Shown here: in pieces, positions 1 to 8,265 of the stretch | Layout: each line of letters opens with the position of its first letter | Numbering within the stretch: position 1 is the stretch's first letter | Assembly (NCBI GenBank): GCA_021732845.1 | Contig: JAKFUF010000071.1 | Coordinates: 1-64,000, forward strand | Direction: 5' to 3' | Origin: Planctomycetaceae bacterium | GTDB lineage: Bacteria; Planctomycetota; Planctomycetia; Planctomycetales; Planctomycetaceae | Length of the DNA: 64,000 nucleotides | Translations under genes and position numbers: made by a program | Notes under the pieces: model-generated | What the model saw: only the letters and a program-made list of their open reading frames with translations | Told to the model about the DNA's origin: nothing | The model's database searches: none

Positions 1-224
1 GGTCAATCATCTCCCGCTGCTCCCCACCCCGCCTCACGGCGACGCAGTTGCGGTCGACTACAGGATCAAACTTAAACCTCCTGGCTGGGACTTTCACCCG
101 CCGATTCAACAAACGTGCAAGCGCACGAGGGCTCCAGCTCCTGCTGAGCCACGGTGAAGGGTGGGCGCTGCTTGGGTGTGAACGATTCGCAAATGACTCG
201 AAAGTCCTTCGAAAACGCCGGATC

Positions 225-1482
225 GTCTGTTGCCCGCGGCTCTGGACGACCAGAGCCCTCCCGCCACGCCGATCGGCGAATGGAAACAACCGGTTTGTCC
301 CAGCGCATCACCGGACGGCTTGCGCCGTGCCGCTACAAGTGGGCGTAAAGGCGTCTTTTGCTCCGCAAAAGAACGCGAACGTCTGGCGACAATGCCGACA
401 TCGCGAATCCAGAGCCTCCGTGTCTGTCCGCGCCGGACCATGCTCGCGTCCTTTCGCCGAGCGAGAGGCAACACAAAGTAGTCGAGTCACTCCGTGACTC
501 GCATCGTGGCTTCCTCGACGGCTTGCGATTCAGAGACAGCGGCAGGGCACAAGCCCTCTGGTGAGTCTCAAAGTCGCCCAGTCACTCCGGCTGGGTTCGA
601 GTCACGGAGTGACTCGGCAACTTTGCAGTGCCCGAGAGAGGACGACGTTCAGCTTGCGAGTTGCCCGCTGCTCTGGAAGACCAGAGCCCTCCCGCCACGC
701 CGATCGACAAATGGAAGCAACCGGCTTGTCCCAGCGGCTCACCGGACGGCTTGCGCCGTGCCGCTACAAGTGGTCGTACTATAGTCGTTGTCTCCGCAAA
801 ATAACGCAAACGTCTGGCGACAATGCCGACATCGCGAATCTTGAGTCACCGTGTTTGTCCGCGACGGACCATGCCCGCGTCCTTTCGCCGAGCGAGAGGC
901 GACACAAAGTAGCCGAGTCACTCCGTGACTCGCATCGTGGCTTCCTCGACGGCTTGCAATTCACAGACAGGCTGGGCACAAGCCCTCCGATGAGTCTCAA
1001 AGTCGCCCAGTCACTCCGGCTGGGTTCGAGTCACGGAGTGACTCGGCAACGTTGCGGTGCTCGAGAGAGGACGACGTTCAGCTTGCGAGTTGCCCGCTGC
1101 TCTGGAAGACCAGAGCCCTCCCGCCACGCCGATCGACAAATGGAGACAACCGGTTTGTCCCAGCGGCTCACCGGACGGCTTGCGCCGTGCCGCTACAAAT
1201 GAATGGCACAAAGTCGTCTTTTGCTCCGCAACAGAACGCGAAAGTCTGGCGACAATGCCGACAGCTTGAATCCAGAGTCTCCGTGTTGGTCCTCGCCGGA
1301 CCACGCTCGCGTCCTTTCGCCGAGCGAAAGGCAACACAAAGTAGTCGAGTCACTCCGTGACTCGCATCGTGGCTTCCTCGGCGGCTTGCAATTCAGAGAG
1401 AGCGGCAGGGCGCAAGCAAACTGGGGAGTCTCAAAGTCGCCCAGTCACTCCGGATGGGTTCGAGTCACGGAGTGACTCGCCT
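225..1482. repeat. 431-bp tandem repeat array, about three copies
   Basis: Landmark words recur at an almost constant interval. CCGGACGG lies at 311, 742 and 1171, and GAGTCACTCCGTGACTCG lies at 484, 915 and 1347. Each unit holds a hairpin core built from GCTCTGG and CCAGAGC, a GACGGCTTGCGCCGT hairpin, and the palindromic GAGTCACTCCGTGACTC motif. Open frames across the array are low-complexity, change frame between copies and have no ribosome sites, so I read it as non-coding. Bases 1-224 hold only a degenerate partial motif of the same family (CTCCTGCTGAGCCACGGTGA near 137-160). No gene is seen in 1-1599. Confidence 0.9.
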
Positions 1483-1531
1483 ACTTGACCCGGCGTCGCG
1501 AAACGACATAGAAATTCTGTCGTTTTTGTGT

Positions 1532-1560
1532 TTGACATTGACAGAACACTCGGATAATCT
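1532..1560 (+). promoter_or_regulatory. Sigma-70-like promoter of the gene at 1600
   Basis: TTGACA (1532-1537) is followed by exactly 17 bases and TAATCT (1555-1560). It lies in an AT-rich island between the GC-rich repeat array and the ATG at 1600. The paralogous gene at 31554 has the same arrangement, TTGACA-N17-TATCGT, which supports function. Confidence 0.7.
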
Positions 1561-1599
1561 ATTTGATACACGGGTACATTGTGTTTTTTTGGGTGAATT

Positions 1600-2835
1600 A
1601 TGGAAGTTTTTATTCAGGATCCGGTGGCTCCCCAAAGCCCTCCAGGCGTGGCTCCATCCGGCGAGGGGCGGGCGCGGAAGGAGCGGGCGGATTGCAAGGT
1701 GACGGACGAGGGGCTGTACCACGCCATCGTGGCTCATCTCGGCGTGTTGTCTTACGTCGCGATCGCGGTGGGGATCAACCGTTCGGCGCTGTACAAGCGG
1801 ATCGAGCGTGCGCCGGCACTGCAGGCGGCCCGCGATGGGGCGCGGCGGATGCTGTTGTCGCGGGCGACCTACCATTTGCGCAAGGCACTGCACGCGGGGA
1901 TCGACTGGGCGGTCCACTACGTCATGTGCCGTGAATACCAGCTCTGGACGCCATTCAATGAGCCACAGCCGCCGACGGAAGCGCAGGTGAACAGGGCTCC
2001 GCGCGAGCCGAAACTGGAAGAGGCGGAGGAGGTTGAGGAACAACCGGAGCGGGCAGGCAAGTCGCTGCGGCGGCTGATCCGCGCTGTGGAGCGCGGGGAG
2101 CCGTGGGCGGTCAAGTACTGTTTGAATCACCTGGACCCGCGCGGCCGGTATGCGAAGAAGTACCGTGGCCGGAAGGCGGAAGCCACGGTTGGACAGGTTC
2201 GGCCCGAGGCACCGCCGGTGGTTATTGATGAAGTCGCCGCCGAACTGGCGAAGGCGGTCTTTGATGCGGAACGCGGCCGCGGGACAGACCAACGCCAAAA
2301 GCAAGCTGCGCCGCCTGTCTTGGCGTCGGACAACCGACCGGCGGACGAGCCCACAACAGTCGTCGAGACCGCGCAAGAAAACACTTCGCCCGCGCAGGCG
2401 TTGATGTCAGAGGCGGCTTGCCAGGAAGAGGCGATGATCTCTTCGGCACACGAATTACAGTCCGAGATTTTCGCGCCCACCCTCGAGGTGGGATCAGCGC
2501 CCACTGTTTCAATGAACGTTCAGAATCTGAGCCACGAGTTCGCGCCCACCTTGGATGTCGGGTTCGACGACAACTTCACTTCTCGACTGCCGACCGCCGC
2601 ACCGCTGCTCACGGCGACCGCGCCTGAACCGTTCGCGCCCACCCTTGAACCAGCGCCCACTTTGCACGCCGCACCACTTCCAGACAGCGCGCCCACCAAA
2701 CCCGCGAAGTGTTCGCCGTCCCGAAAGCACAAACAACCAAAATCTCAATCCCGCGACCGCACCCGAAAACGGCGCGTGAGGCCACTTTCAACGAAAAAGC
2801 GCAGCCACGTGCGCCGGTCACATTCGAACCCGTAG
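1600..2835 (+). CDS. Helix-turn-helix-like protein of unknown function with APT-repeat tail
   Basis: This is a 411-residue protein. Residues 34-85 look like a helix-turn-helix module: an LYHAIVAHLGVLSYVA helix, then VGINRSALYKRI, then a P.L..AR segment. Two short helical units follow, LRKALHAGIDWAVHYVM near 93-109 and LIRAVERGEPWAVKYCLNHL near 159-178. By eye the pattern resembles phage small-terminase-type DNA-binding proteins (HTH plus a G-WAV-YL helix), but this is inference. Residues from about 290 are Pro/Ala-rich with six in-frame APT units, and the C-terminus is strongly basic (RKRRVRP, KKRSHVRR). The ATG at 1600 lacks a clear Shine-Dalgarno site but sits 40 bases after a good promoter. 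A paralogue lies at 31554. Tandem repeat arrays flank this gene on both sides. Function unknown. Confidence 0.75.
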   Translation: MEVFIQDPVAPQSPPGVAPSGEGRARKERADCKVTDEGLYHAIVAHLGVLSYVAIAVGINRSALYKRIERAPALQAARDGARRMLLSRATYHLRKALHAGIDWAVHYVMCREYQLWTPFNEPQPPTEAQVNRAPREPKLEEAEEVEEQPERAGKSLRRLIRAVERGEPWAVKYCLNHLDPRGRYAKKYRGRKAEATVGQVRPEAPPVVIDEVAAELAKAVFDAERGRGTDQRQKQAAPPVLASDNRPADEPTTVVETAQENTSPAQALMSEAACQEEAMISSAHELQSEIFAPTLEVGSAPTVSMNVQNLSHEFAPTLDVGFDDNFTSRLPTAAPLLTATAPEPFAPTLEPAPTLHAAPLPDSAPTKPAKCSPSRKHKQPKSQSRDRTRKRRVRPLSTKKRSHVRRSHSNP

Positions 2836-2857
2836 GATGGCCTTCCGAGGCCGTCTC
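2832..2857 (+). repeat. Short dispersed hairpin repeat (GTAGGATGG family), copy 1
   Basis: The word GTAGGATGG runs into a stem GGCCT-TCCG-AGGCC and then GTCTC. A second copy at 52995-53019 has GGACT-TCCT-AGTCC, so both sides of the stem changed together. This copy overlaps the stop codon of the preceding gene. Confidence 0.6.
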
Positions 2858-2969
2858 GATGAACGGTTGATGCTCCTTTCGCCCATCGGTTTGGCGAATC
2901 CCAAGTCAATCCATGCATCCAATGTTTTTCGGCCCTCCGGTGAGCCACCACGGGTCGGTCCTCGTTCAC

Positions 2970-3831
2970 CGGACGGCTTGCGCCGTGCCGTTCAAATGGA
3001 ACCCTTCGGAAGAGCCAGATCGTCGGTTGTTCGCGGCTCTGGAGGACCAGAGCCCTCCCGCCGCGCCGGTCGACAAATGCAAACAACCGGATTGTCCCAG
3101 CGTAACGCCGGACGGCTCGCGCCGTGCCGCTCAAATGGAACCCTTCGAAAAGGCCGGATCGCGGGTTGTTCGCGGCTCTGGAGGACCAGAGCCCTCCCGC
3201 CACGCTGGTCGACAAATGCAAACAACCGGGTTGTCCCAGCGTAACACCGGACGGCTTGCGCCGTGCCGCTCAAATGGAACCCTTCGAAAACGCCGGATCG
3301 ACTGTTGTTCGCGGCTCTGGAGGACCAGAGCCCTCCCGCCACGCCGTTCGACAAATGCAAACAACCGGATTGTCCCAGCGTAACACCGGACGGCTTGCGC
3401 CGTGCCGCTCAAATGGAACCCTTCGAAAACGCCGGATCGACTGTTGCTCGCGGCTCTGGAGGACCAGAGCCCTCCCGCCACGCCGTTCGACAAATGCAAA
3501 CAACCAGATTGTCCCAGCGTAACACCGGACGGCTTGCGCCGTGCCGCTCAAATGGAACCCTTCGAAAACGCCGCATCGCGGGTTGCTCGCGGCTCTGGAG
3601 GACCAGAGTCCTCCCGCCACGCTGGTCGACAAATGCAAACAACCGGATTGTCCCAGCGTAACACCGGACGGCTTGCGCCGTGCCGTTCAAATGGAACCCT
3701 TCGGAAGAGCCAGATCGTCGGTTGTTCGCGGCTCTGGAGGACCAGAGCCCGCCCGCCGCGCCGGTCGACAAATGCAAACAACTGGATTGTCCCAGCGTAA
3801 CGCCGGACGGCTTGCGCCGTGCCGCTCAAGA
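2970..3831. repeat. 139-bp tandem repeat array, six full units
   Basis: The word CGGACGG recurs at 2970, 3109, 3248, 3387, 3526, 3665 and 3804, an exact 139-base period. Units differ by a few substitutions only. Each unit carries the perfect hairpin GGCTCTGGAGGACCAGAGCC and a second short hairpin ACGGC-TTGC-GCCGT. The period is not a multiple of three and open frames appear in several frames and on both strands, so coding is unlikely. The unit is related to the core of the 431-bp array upstream of the gene at 1600. No gene is seen between 2836 and 3871. Confidence 0.95.
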
Positions 3832-3871
3832 TGTGAGGCGAAATTGCGCGTCATGGGATCAGCCCCGATCG

Positions 3872-5296
3872 CTACAACTTGCGCACACTCGGGCGCACGT
3901 CCTGCAGGTGAATCCAAATCCAGAAGAGGCCTCCCAGCATGGAAATGGCGCCCGCCAGGGCGAGGCTGCCTTGCCAGCCGAGGTACAGACTGAGAAGCGG
4001 AGTGAAGGTGGGGGCGAGCAGGCCGCCGGCGTTGCCGCCCGCGTTAAGAATGGAACCGGAGAGTGCCGCGCGGTCTTTGCCGATTTCCAGGGCCGTTGTC
4101 CAGAACGAGGCTTCGCACAAGCCCAGCATCGCCATGGAAAGTCCGAAGCCGACAATTGATCCCAGGGGCCACGGGCTGAAAACCGCCAGCATCAACAGAA
4201 GACCACTGATGGTCATTCCGCATAAGGGTGTGATGGCCCGGCCGCGACGGCTGCCGAAAATGGCCTGCATCCGGTCAGCCGAAAGCCCCCCGAACAACAT
4301 GCCGGCCGCCATCGACAGGGTGATGCCCGTTGTCCACAGGCGCGAATCCGGCACACTGTAATGCAGCGTGTTCGTGATGTAGTACTGAGCCCAATTAAAA
4401 AAGAGATACTGAGAATAACTGTAGGCCGCGTAACTCAAGTTGAGCAGGATCATGTTTTTCTCGATCAGCATCGACCAGAATCCGGTCGTGGCTGAGCCGG
4501 CCGGCCGCGCGGGAACGCCGATCGCCGGGTCGCCTGCCTCAATGCAGCGGCGCTCGCTGGAATTGACCGCCGAGTGCTGCGCGGGACGATCCGCTCCGTA
4601 GAATGCCCAAATGAGAGTCAGCAATCCGGTGACGATTCCAGCCACGGCGAGGGCGGACCGCCAGCCACTGGCGTCGCCGAAGAAATGCCTGTCGGAAAGA
4701 AACCCGAAAATGGGAGGCGTGAGTGCCGCCCCGACCACGGCGGCTCCGGTGACGAGCCCGTTGCCCAGTCCGCGCGAGCCATACGGCAGCCAATACGAGA
4801 CGGCGCGGGCGGCACCGGGGTGCATGGGTGCGCCAAACACTCCGAGCAGTCCGCGGATCGCGCAGAGAGCCACGACCATCATGGGCAGCCCGAGCAGGCT
4901 GCCTGCCATTGTGTGGCTGCCGGGCGGAAGCCAGTACCCCACCAGTCCGGTCACGGGGACGAAGACCGCGAAGCCAAAGCCGAGGAACATCAGAGCCCCC
5001 TTGGGGCCGATGCGCTCAATCAGCCACCCGCCGGGAACCATCATCACGGTGTAGATGAGCAGATAGGACGTGTAGACGATCCCCATCTGCGTTTCTGAAA
5101 CATTGTAGTCGTTGATCTCGCGCTCAGGGTTCGTGATGATATGCTCGGTGCCCGCAACGTTGATGCTGTTGCGGTTGAAGTGAAACATGGCCGTCATTGT
5201 CATCAGCAGCAGCAGGATCACCCAGCGGACATTCGTCGGCGGCTCGGCCGCTGCGAGGCGTGCCGCTGAAGAAGAGTCTGCGCCGGATGAAGCCAT
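3872..5296 (-). CDS. MFS transporter, anion:cation symporter-like
   Basis: This is a 474-residue inner-membrane protein with about twelve hydrophobic segments. The N-terminal half (FHFNRNSINVAGTEHI, then VSETQMGIVYTSYLLIYTVM and PGGWLIERIGPKGAL) resembles the ACS branch of the major facilitator superfamily, whose members import sugar acids, sugar phosphates or organic anions. A second loop motif, GGLSADRMQAIFGSRRG, is near residue 345. The substrate cannot be read from sequence. The ATG at 5296 has AGGA nine bases upstream. It is transcribed alone. Its 3' end lies 40 bases from the 139-bp array, and 5297-5578 holds no convincing gene. Confidence 0.85.
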   Translation of the reverse strand: MASSGADSSSAARLAAAEPPTNVRWVILLLLMTMTAMFHFNRNSINVAGTEHIITNPEREINDYNVSETQMGIVYTSYLLIYTVMMVPGGWLIERIGPKGALMFLGFGFAVFVPVTGLVGYWLPPGSHTMAGSLLGLPMMVVALCAIRGLLGVFGAPMHPGAARAVSYWLPYGSRGLGNGLVTGAAVVGAALTPPIFGFLSDRHFFGDASGWRSALAVAGIVTGLLTLIWAFYGADRPAQHSAVNSSERRCIEAGDPAIGVPARPAGSATTGFWSMLIEKNMILLNLSYAAYSYSQYLFFNWAQYYITNTLHYSVPDSRLWTTGITLSMAAGMLFGGLSADRMQAIFGSRRGRAITPLCGMTISGLLLMLAVFSPWPLGSIVGFGLSMAMLGLCEASFWTTALEIGKDRAALSGSILNAGGNAGGLLAPTFTPLLSLYLGWQGSLALAGAISMLGGLFWIWIHLQDVRPSVRKL

Positions 5297-5578
5297 GTTT
5301 GATCCTGAAGAGCCTTGAGGGAGAACTTGGCGATGTCCCGAGGAGTCGCCGACATCGGGAGGATGGCGGCGCGGCAGTGCGGTTTGGCGAGGGCAATGCG
5401 GGGAAACTTGAGAGCGCTGAATGGAGAATAGCCACGGCCCGCACCGCCGTCCACCGGTGTGAAACGGATCGGGGCATGCGAAAGTGCGGCGTCCTCGCCG
5501 GGTGTCTTCCGAACACGGATGGATTGGCCTTTGAGTGCCGAGGCCTGGGCAATTGTCCCAAAAGGCATCCCTGTTTCA

Positions 5579-6667
5579 TCAACAGATCCTCGGAAGCTGT
5601 TCGCCGGACAGCATCGTGACCACCCGTTCGCCGCCAATGACCGACTTGAGAACCACCATCCCAGGATGCTCGGCGACGACGGTGCCAATCTCGGCGGCAT
5701 TGCGGCCGAGTGGGTGTGCCCGCATGGCCGCGAGCACCTGTTGGGCAACGGCTTCTGGAACGACAGCCAGCAGCTTGCCTTCGTTGGCGACAGACAGCGG
5801 GTCGAACCCCAGCATCTCGCAGGCGGCCCGCACCTCGCGGCGGATCGGCAGCCGAGCCTCCTGCAGCTTGATGCCGACGGCTGAAGCCACGGCCAGTTCG
5901 TTCAATGTACTGGAGACCCCACCCCGCGTTGGGTCGCGCATGCAGCGAATCTCGGTGGAGGCCTGAAACATCGCCTCGGCCAGCCCGTTGAGTGCCGCGG
6001 TGTCACTTTCCAAGACCGTTTCGAACTCCAACCCTTCGCGAACCGACATGATGGCAATGCCATGATCGCCGATGGTTCCAGAGAGCAGGATGCGGTCCCC
6101 CGGCCGGGCCTGATGAATCGACAGTTGCCGGCCTGGCGGAACCCAGCCGATGCCGGACGTGGTGATGAACATCCCATCGCCCTGTCCGCGCTCCACCACC
6201 TTGGTGTCGCCCGTCACCATCTGGACTCCGGCTTCAGCACAGGCGTGGCTCATCGACTCCACCACGCGCCGCAGATCAGCCATCGGCAAACCTTCCTCCA
6301 GGATGAAGGCCGCCGAGAGGAATTTGGGAATCGCACCACCCATCGCCAGATCGTTGACCGTCCCGTGAACCGCCAGTTTGCCGATGTCACCACCGGGAAA
6401 GAACAGCGGACGGACGACGAAGGCATCGGTGGTGAAGGCGAGCCGCGGAGCCGGTTGGCCGACGTTCGCAGGAACACATCCCGACAGATCCAGCGTCGCC
6501 TGATCCTCCAGTGCCGAGAGGATCGGGTTACCCCAGGCGGGCAGGAACACGTTTTGGATAAGGTCCGCCGTGAGCCTCCCGCCGCTGCCGTGCCCCAGCA
6601 GAATCTGCTCGTGCCGGGACTGTGGCTGCGGGCAGGTCATGCGGCTGAAGTCCACAGCCTCCGTCAT
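5579..6667 (-). CDS. hypE: HypE, carbamoyl dehydratase for [NiFe] hydrogenase maturation
   Basis: HypE accepts a carbamoyl group from HypF on its C-terminal cysteine and dehydrates it to the cyanide ligand of the hydrogenase active site. The 362-residue protein has the expected GHGSGGRL start region (about residue 26), the AIR-synthase-like segments [14 protein letters not shown] and [20 protein letters not shown], and the C-terminus PRIC, whose last residue is the modified cysteine. Length is normal for the family. Its ATG overlaps the hypD stop codon as ATGA, so the two are translationally coupled. HypF is not in the window. Confidence 0.95.
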   Translation of the reverse strand: MTEAVDFSRMTCPQPQSRHEQILLGHGSGGRLTADLIQNVFLPAWGNPILSALEDQATLDLSGCVPANVGQPAPRLAFTTDAFVVRPLFFPGGDIGKLAVHGTVNDLAMGGAIPKFLSAAFILEEGLPMADLRRVVESMSHACAEAGVQMVTGDTKVVERGQGDGMFITTSGIGWVPPGRQLSIHQARPGDRILLSGTIGDHGIAIMSVREGLEFETVLESDTAALNGLAEAMFQASTEIRCMRDPTRGGVSSTLNELAVASAVGIKLQEARLPIRREVRAACEMLGFDPLSVANEGKLLAVVPEAVAQQVLAAMRAHPLGRNAAEIGTVVAEHPGMVVLKSVIGGERVVTMLSGEQLPRIC

Positions 6668-7791
6668 GACAGCCCCGCGCAGTCGATAAGGATCGGTTCT
6701 GACTGCCGAAACCGACCGTAATTGTGGTAGGCGGCGCAGGCCCCTTCCGAAGAGACCATCGTGGCTCCCAGCGGATGCTCGGGGGTGCAGCTTGTGCCGA
6801 AGGCCGGGCAGTCATGTGGCTTCAGCAACCCCTGCAAGATTGAGCCACTGACGCAGGCTTCCGATTCGCGAACGTCGATGTGGTCCACCGAAAACCGTAG
6901 TTCGGCGTCGAACTCTGCGTAAGCCGGGCTGAGCCGAAAGCCGCTCGCGGGAATGTTGCCAATGCCCCGCCATTTGCGGTCGCCCACCGCGAAGACTTCG
7001 CGAAGAAGTTGTTGTGCCTTCAAACTGCCCTCGCGGCGGACCGCACGGGCGTATTGGTTCTCCACCCCCACCCGCCCGGCTTCGAGCATGCAAAGGCAGT
7101 CGTAAATCCCTTCCAGCAAATCCAGTGGCTCAAACCCCGTGACGACAATCGGAATTTGAAACCGTTCCGCCAGTGGAAGGTACTCTTCATACCCCATCAC
7201 GGAGCAGACATGTCCGGCCCCCAGAAACCCCTGCACCCGGTTATCCGGCGAAGAGAGGATGGCCGTCATGGCCGGTGGGACCAACACATGCGAAACCAGC
7301 ACGGCGAAGTTTTTCAAACCCCGCTTCCGGGCCTGCCAGACGACCATCGCGTTCGCGGGGGCCGTGGTCTCGAAACCGACCGCAAAGAACACCACGCACC
7401 GCCCCGGATTGGTTTCGGCGATTTTCAGACAATCCAGCGGCGAATAAATGACACGGACATCACCGCCACGGGCCTTGACGGTCAGCAGATCGGACTGGCT
7501 GCCGGGGACCCGCAGCATGTCTCCGTAAGAGCAGAAGATCACGTCCGGCCGGCTGGCGATGGCGATCGCCTTGTCGATCAGTTCGAGCGGCGTGACGCAC
7601 ACCGGACAGCCCGGCCCATGCACCAGTTCCACCTGCGGCGGCAGCAGCTCATCAATGCCATACTTGACGATCGTATGCGTCTGCCCGCCGCAGACCTCCA
7701 TGATCGTCCACGGCCGCGTCACAACCTGACGGATTGCCTGCTGAAGTTTTTGGGCCGCGGCCGGATCACGGTATTCGTCCTGGAACTTCAT
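6664..7791 (-). CDS. hypD: HypD, Fe-S scaffold for [NiFe] hydrogenase Fe(CN)2CO assembly
   Basis: HypD carries a [4Fe-4S] cluster and, with HypC, holds the iron that receives CN and CO ligands. The 375-residue sequence shows the family motifs in order: MEVCGGQTH near residue 32, [10 protein letters not shown] near 80, [21 protein letters not shown] near 158, and the C-terminal [20 protein letters not shown] region. All the key cysteines appear present. It overlaps hypC by four bases upstream and hypE by four bases downstream, forming a compact hypCDE operon. Confidence 0.96.
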   Translation of the reverse strand: MKFQDEYRDPAAAQKLQQAIRQVVTRPWTIMEVCGGQTHTIVKYGIDELLPPQVELVHGPGCPVCVTPLELIDKAIAIASRPDVIFCSYGDMLRVPGSQSDLLTVKARGGDVRVIYSPLDCLKIAETNPGRCVVFFAVGFETTAPANAMVVWQARKRGLKNFAVLVSHVLVPPAMTAILSSPDNRVQGFLGAGHVCSVMGYEEYLPLAERFQIPIVVTGFEPLDLLEGIYDCLCMLEAGRVGVENQYARAVRREGSLKAQQLLREVFAVGDRKWRGIGNIPASGFRLSPAYAEFDAELRFSVDHIDVRESEACVSGSILQGLLKPHDCPAFGTSCTPEHPLGATMVSSEGACAAYHNYGRFRQSEPILIDCAGLS

Positions 7792-8126
7792 GGGGCCTCC
7801 TGCGGCGCTGTTGGCGTTGGAGCGTCCGTTTCGCAGGGTGCCGCGCCGTTCACCGTTTGCACCGACTCGTCTTCGTCTGTTCCGGCGGCTTCGAGTTCCT
7901 GCAGTTCGTTCATCTGCTCCAGGAAGGCGAACACCTGCTTCGCTTCGGCCTCGTCAATGACCTGCAGGGCGAACCCCACATGCACGATCACGAAATCGCC
8001 GACGCGAGCTTCGGGCGTGTGTTCCAGACAAACGCGTTTGAACACGCCGCCGAAGTCGACCTTGCCCATGAGCATGTCATGCTCGGAATAGGTCTCGATC
8101 ACTTCGCCCGGAATGCCCAGACACAT
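7788..8126 (-). CDS. hypC: HypC, hydrogenase assembly chaperone
   Basis: This is a 112-residue protein starting MCLGIPG, where Cys2 is the residue that binds the iron in HypC/HybG chaperones. [14 protein letters not shown] and the following DEAEA segment are typical. The last 30 residues form an acidic and Ala/Pro-rich tail (TPTAPQEAP end) beyond the usual 75-90 residue family length. It leads the hypCDE operon. The 139 bases upstream, up to the stop of the DUF1501 gene, contain an inverted repeat, so hypCDE may have its own promoter. Confidence 0.95.
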   Translation of the reverse strand: MCLGIPGEVIETYSEHDMLMGKVDFGGVFKRVCLEHTPEARVGDFVIVHVGFALQVIDEAEAKQVFAFLEQMNELQELEAAGTDEDESVQTVNGAAPCETDAPTPTAPQEAP

Positions 8127-8187
8127 CCATTCGCTCCTCAGGGGACAATGAAGAGTGAATGATGGCGAATTGATGCACGCTCAGCCA

Positions 8188-8263
8188 GCCCGTAGTGTCG
8201 GCTTCAGCCGACGCCCAGACACGGCAGCCAACCCATAGTGTCGGCTGAAGCCGACGCTACGGG
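8188..8263. repeat. Inverted repeat of the GTGTCGGCTTCAGCCGAC family
   Basis: Two arms of 23 bases (8188-8210 and 8241-8263) are complementary with one mismatch. Each arm also contains its own CGGCTTCAGCCG palindrome. It sits between a DUF1501 stop and hypC, where it could act as an attenuator or terminator. A degenerate relative (GACTGAAGTCGAC) occurs near 37170-37205. Confidence 0.75.
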
Positions 8264-8265
8264 GA

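Noticed and set aside
225-3831. CRISPR array
   Set aside because: Units are 431 or 139 bp, uniform throughout, with no spacer-like variable portions and no cas genes.
2837-3993. Overlapping long open frames (135-159 residues) in the array on both strands
   Set aside because: They repeat every 139 bases in shifted frames and mirror the repeat, with no ribosome site or family.
5297-5578. Possible small gene between the MFS gene and hypE
   Set aside because: Open frames here extend into neighbours on the other strand and show no start signal or family.
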